DNA of 33,398 nt from Luteitalea sp. (GTDB taxonomy: Bacteria > Acidobacteriota > Vicinamibacteria > Vicinamibacterales > CAVVIG01), in the NCBI GenBank assembly GCA_009380045.1, contig WHSN01000024.1, positions 1-33,398 of the forward strand. Direction: 5' to 3'. Position numbers and translations under genes: made by a program. The notes beneath the pieces were generated by a model. That model was not told the origin of the DNA, searched no databases, and worked only from the letters and a program-made list of their open reading frames with translations. This document shows, piece by piece, positions 31,523-33,398 of this stretch (position 1 is the first letter of the stretch; each line of letters opens with the position of its first letter).

Positions 31523-33091
31523 TCAATGTCTGACCAGGGCGCCGGTGCCGGAGTGGATGATGTACCAGACGCCGTCGGCGGGACGAAAGACGCCGATGTC
31601 CGACTTCCCATCGCCGTCGTACTCGGAGGGAACCGGGATGTCGCCAGACGCGCCCAATTGAGCGACCACATATGTGGTGTAGCCGGTACCGGACTGGAGC
31701 ACCCACCAGACCCCTTTTGAGGGGCGGAACATCGCGAAATCGGCCTTGCCGTCGCCATCGTAGTCGGCCGGGACCGGGACATCGCTGCCGCCGCCCCATT
31801 CGGTGGACACATAGCCGGTGAAGTTGGTGCTGGACTGGAGCACCCACCAGACGCCTGTGGAGCGACGGAAGATCGCGAGGTCGGTCCTGCCGTCGCCATC
31901 GTAGTCGGCCGGGACCGGCACGTCGCTGCCGCCGCCCCATTCGGTGGACAGATAACCGGTGAAGTTCGTGCTGGACAGGAGCACCCACCAGACCCCGGTG
32001 GAGGGCCGAAAGACCGCGACGTCGGTCCTGCCGTCGCCGTCGTAATCGCCCGGCACCGGGATATCGGCGCTGCCTCCCCATTGATTGGACACATAGCCGG
32101 TGAAGTCGGTGCTGGACCGGAGAACCCACCAGGTCCCCTTGGAGGGACGAAAGATCGCGACGTCGGCCCGGCCGTCGCCGTCGTAGTCCCCCGGCACCGG
32201 GACGTCGGCGCCGCCGCCCCAATCGAACACACTGTCGGTCGAGTAGTTCGCGCCTGACTTCAGCACGTGCCAGATGCCGCTGGCCTGGTTGAAGGCCGTG
32301 AGGTCGGTCTTGCCATCGCCGTCGAAGTCGCCGCGTCTCGTGCTCGTCGCGGGCATGCTGGTGGCAGACTCGAAGGACAGGTCCTCGTACTCCTTCATCG
32401 TGCCCCCAGGCGACATCTGGCGGACCAGGGCGCCGGTCAGAGCGCTGTACACGTAAATGTCCTGACTCTCGGCGATGTAGAAGAACGATCCGTCGTGGGC
32501 GATGCCGCGGCCCCGGTGGTTGGTGGTGATGAAGGCGGCTTGCAGCACATTCCCGTTGGTGTCATAGACGTCGTAGGTCGCCGGATTGAGATTGTCGCCG
32601 CGATTGGAGATCAGCTTGCCGTCGAAGTATTCCAGCCCGTCACAGTGATCGCCGCACAAGGGCAACGAGATGGTCTTCAGGAACTGCCCGGTCGGCGTGA
32701 CATAGTGGGCACGATTCGAGTCGGTGAATTCACCAATCCAGAAATTGAAGCCATCGAACGAAATCGTCGACAGCGCATGGTCTTCCGGATTGGTGAACGC
32801 GATGCCTTGATCGGCGCCGGTGGTGGCGTCGAGTCGGTAGACGTTGCGATCGCGAGCGGTGTAGTACACCGTGTTCCCCACGACGGCGATGCCGAGTCCA
32901 TTGCCCGTTCCAGGGTCGAACTGCCGTATCAGCGCCCCGGTGGTGCGATCCACAGCGGTAATGGTGCTCGTCAGCGCGCTATTCGTCCAGAGCACGTTGG
33001 GATTGGGTTGGGCCGCGGCGCCAGTCGCCCACCCCATCAGGACGAACATCGGACCTGCCGCGCGAAGCAATCGAGCGCCGAATCGTGACAT
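31523..33091 (-). CDS. exported FG-GAP/VCBS-type repeat protein
   Basis: A 522-residue secreted protein. Residues 1-27 are a signal peptide (GPMFVLMGWATGAAAQ). Residues 28-250 form a beta-propeller-like part with recurring strands (TTGALIRQFDP, NTVYYTARDRNVYRLDATTG). Residues 253-522 are five full 47-residue repeats and one of 35. Each opens with DxDGDG[KR]xD, a calcium-binding loop, followed by FRPSTGVWWVL and a Trp-Gly-Gly segment, as in FG-GAP/VCBS propeller blades. The ATG at 33091 follows AGGAAGG, whereas a TTG ten codons earlier lacks one. Probably a surface or extracellular Ca-binding adhesion-type protein; ligand unknown. Confidence 0.88.
   Translation of the reverse strand: MSRFGARLLRAAGPMFVLMGWATGAAAQPNPNVLWTNSALTSTITAVDRTTGALIRQFDPGTGNGLGIAVVGNTVYYTARDRNVYRLDATTGADQGIAFTNPEDHALSTISFDGFNFWIGEFTDSNRAHYVTPTGQFLKTISLPLCGDHCDGLEYFDGKLISNRGDNLNPATYDVYDTNGNVLQAAFITTNHRGRGIAHDGSFFYIAESQDIYVYSALTGALVRQMSPGGTMKEYEDLSFESATSMPATSTRRGDFDGDGKTDLTAFNQASGIWHVLKSGANYSTDSVFDWGGGADVPVPGDYDGDGRADVAIFRPSKGTWWVLRSSTDFTGYVSNQWGGSADIPVPGDYDGDGRTDVAVFRPSTGVWWVLLSSTNFTGYLSTEWGGGSDVPVPADYDGDGRTDLAIFRRSTGVWWVLQSSTNFTGYVSTEWGGGSDVPVPADYDGDGKADFAMFRPSKGVWWVLQSGTGYTTYVVAQLGASGDIPVPSEYDGDGKSDIGVFRPADGVWYIIHSGTGALVRH
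31526..32335 (-). repeat. 141-base coding tandem repeats of the FG-GAP protein
   Basis: Five complete 141-base units plus one of 105 bases encode the calcium-loop blades. Units three and four are the most alike over almost their whole length, differing at a few bases, which points to recent duplication or gene conversion. The outer units have diverged more. Confidence 0.88.
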
Positions 33092-33193
33092 GCCCTTCCT
33101 CAGTATCGAGCCAGCGTGCAAGGTGCGCCGATCACGCGGCCAGGCGAGCGGAGCTCCTGCGATGACCTCTCATGGTAACCCGCCGTTGCGGCG

Positions 33194-33398
33194 TCAAGAC
33201 AGGCGCCGCTTCACCATCAAGTAGACCGGAAGAACATCGAAGCCTTGCTTCCGCCAGAATCCGGCGCTTTTTTCCGTGACGGTGACGCTCGCGCTCGGGG
33301 CATGCCGGCGACGGAGTTCCGCCTCCACCGCGCTGACGAGCGCTGTCCCGATGCCACGACGTTGCAGATCCGGGTTCACCGACAGCAGGTGGATGATC
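33194..33398 (-). CDS. GNAT-family N-acetyltransferase (partial, 5' end outside window)
   Basis: The reading frame stays open to the window edge. The visible C-terminal 68 residues begin with HLLSVNPDLQRRGIGTALV, containing the acetyl-CoA pyrophosphate loop RRGIGT of motif A. They end with a motif B-like AGFWRKQGFDVLPVYLMVK. The enzyme moves an acetyl group from acetyl-CoA to an amine; the substrate cannot be told. A GTG at 33379 would give an implausibly short protein, so the true start lies beyond 33398. Confidence 0.85.
   Translation of the reverse strand, partial: IIHLLSVNPDLQRRGIGTALVSAVEAELRRRHAPSASVTVTEKSAGFWRKQGFDVLPVYLMVKRRLS

Overview
The window is GC-rich, gene-dense bacterial chromosome with short gaps and many 4-base gene overlaps. 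The gene set suggests an Acidobacteriota-type soil bacterium, possibly near the Vicinamibacteria: a CarD/CdnL regulator, Rex, a secreted protein with DxDGDG beta-propeller repeats, a lone NuoI, a fused homocysteine methyltransferase/methylenetetrahydrofolate reductase, and heptamer-like intergenic repeats. This placement is inference; no rRNA is present to confirm it.

Layout. 26-5944 (+): Lon protease, then a GT-B glycosyltransferase-like protein overlapping by 4 bases a large GT-C-like membrane protein with a discoidin-like C-terminus. 6035-10046 (-): four tightly packed genes read as a PmtA-like methyltransferase, a GT83/ArnT-like membrane glycosyltransferase, a second methyltransferase and a GT2 glycosyltransferase; together these look like an envelope lipid or glycan modification unit. 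10156-11994 (-): the one-carbon/methionine fusion enzyme, separated from a phosphoesterase (12239-12934) by two opposed arrays of a 7-8 base repeat. 13023-13478 (-): NuoI. 13522-16520 (+): a LytS-type histidine kinase, a LytTR response regulator and signal peptidase I, whose N-terminus carries seven copies of a 9-residue repeat. 16562-17473 (+): CDF metal transporter.

17470-21320 (-): glutaminyl cyclase, 2-hydroxyacid dehydrogenase, SDR, MoaC and Rex, transcribed from Rex downwards. Divergent from it, 21391-25570 (+): OPT transporter, a secreted OB-fold/Ig-like protein and a patatin-like lipase. 25567-27004 (-): PlsC and, behind its own terminator, CarD with a strong sigma70-type promoter.

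Accessory region. An intact tRNA-Leu(CAA) at 27402-27490 is followed by a 2.4-kb island ending in a 53-base exact copy of the tRNA 3' end (29843-29895). It holds a HEPN-like hypothetical gene of lower GC, the frameshifted C-terminus of a tyrosine recombinase, a frameshifted DUF433 antitoxin and an apparently intact VapBC pair. It reads as a decayed tRNA-integrated element that kept its attachment repeats and its toxin-antitoxin unit.

30061-33398: a MOSC-domain protein (+), a small secreted protein and a secreted repeat protein (-), and the 3' part of a GNAT acetyltransferase running off the window. Several genes (lon, nuoI, the OPT gene) have -10-like hexamers only 7-10 bases before the start codon, suggesting leaderless or near-leaderless mRNAs.
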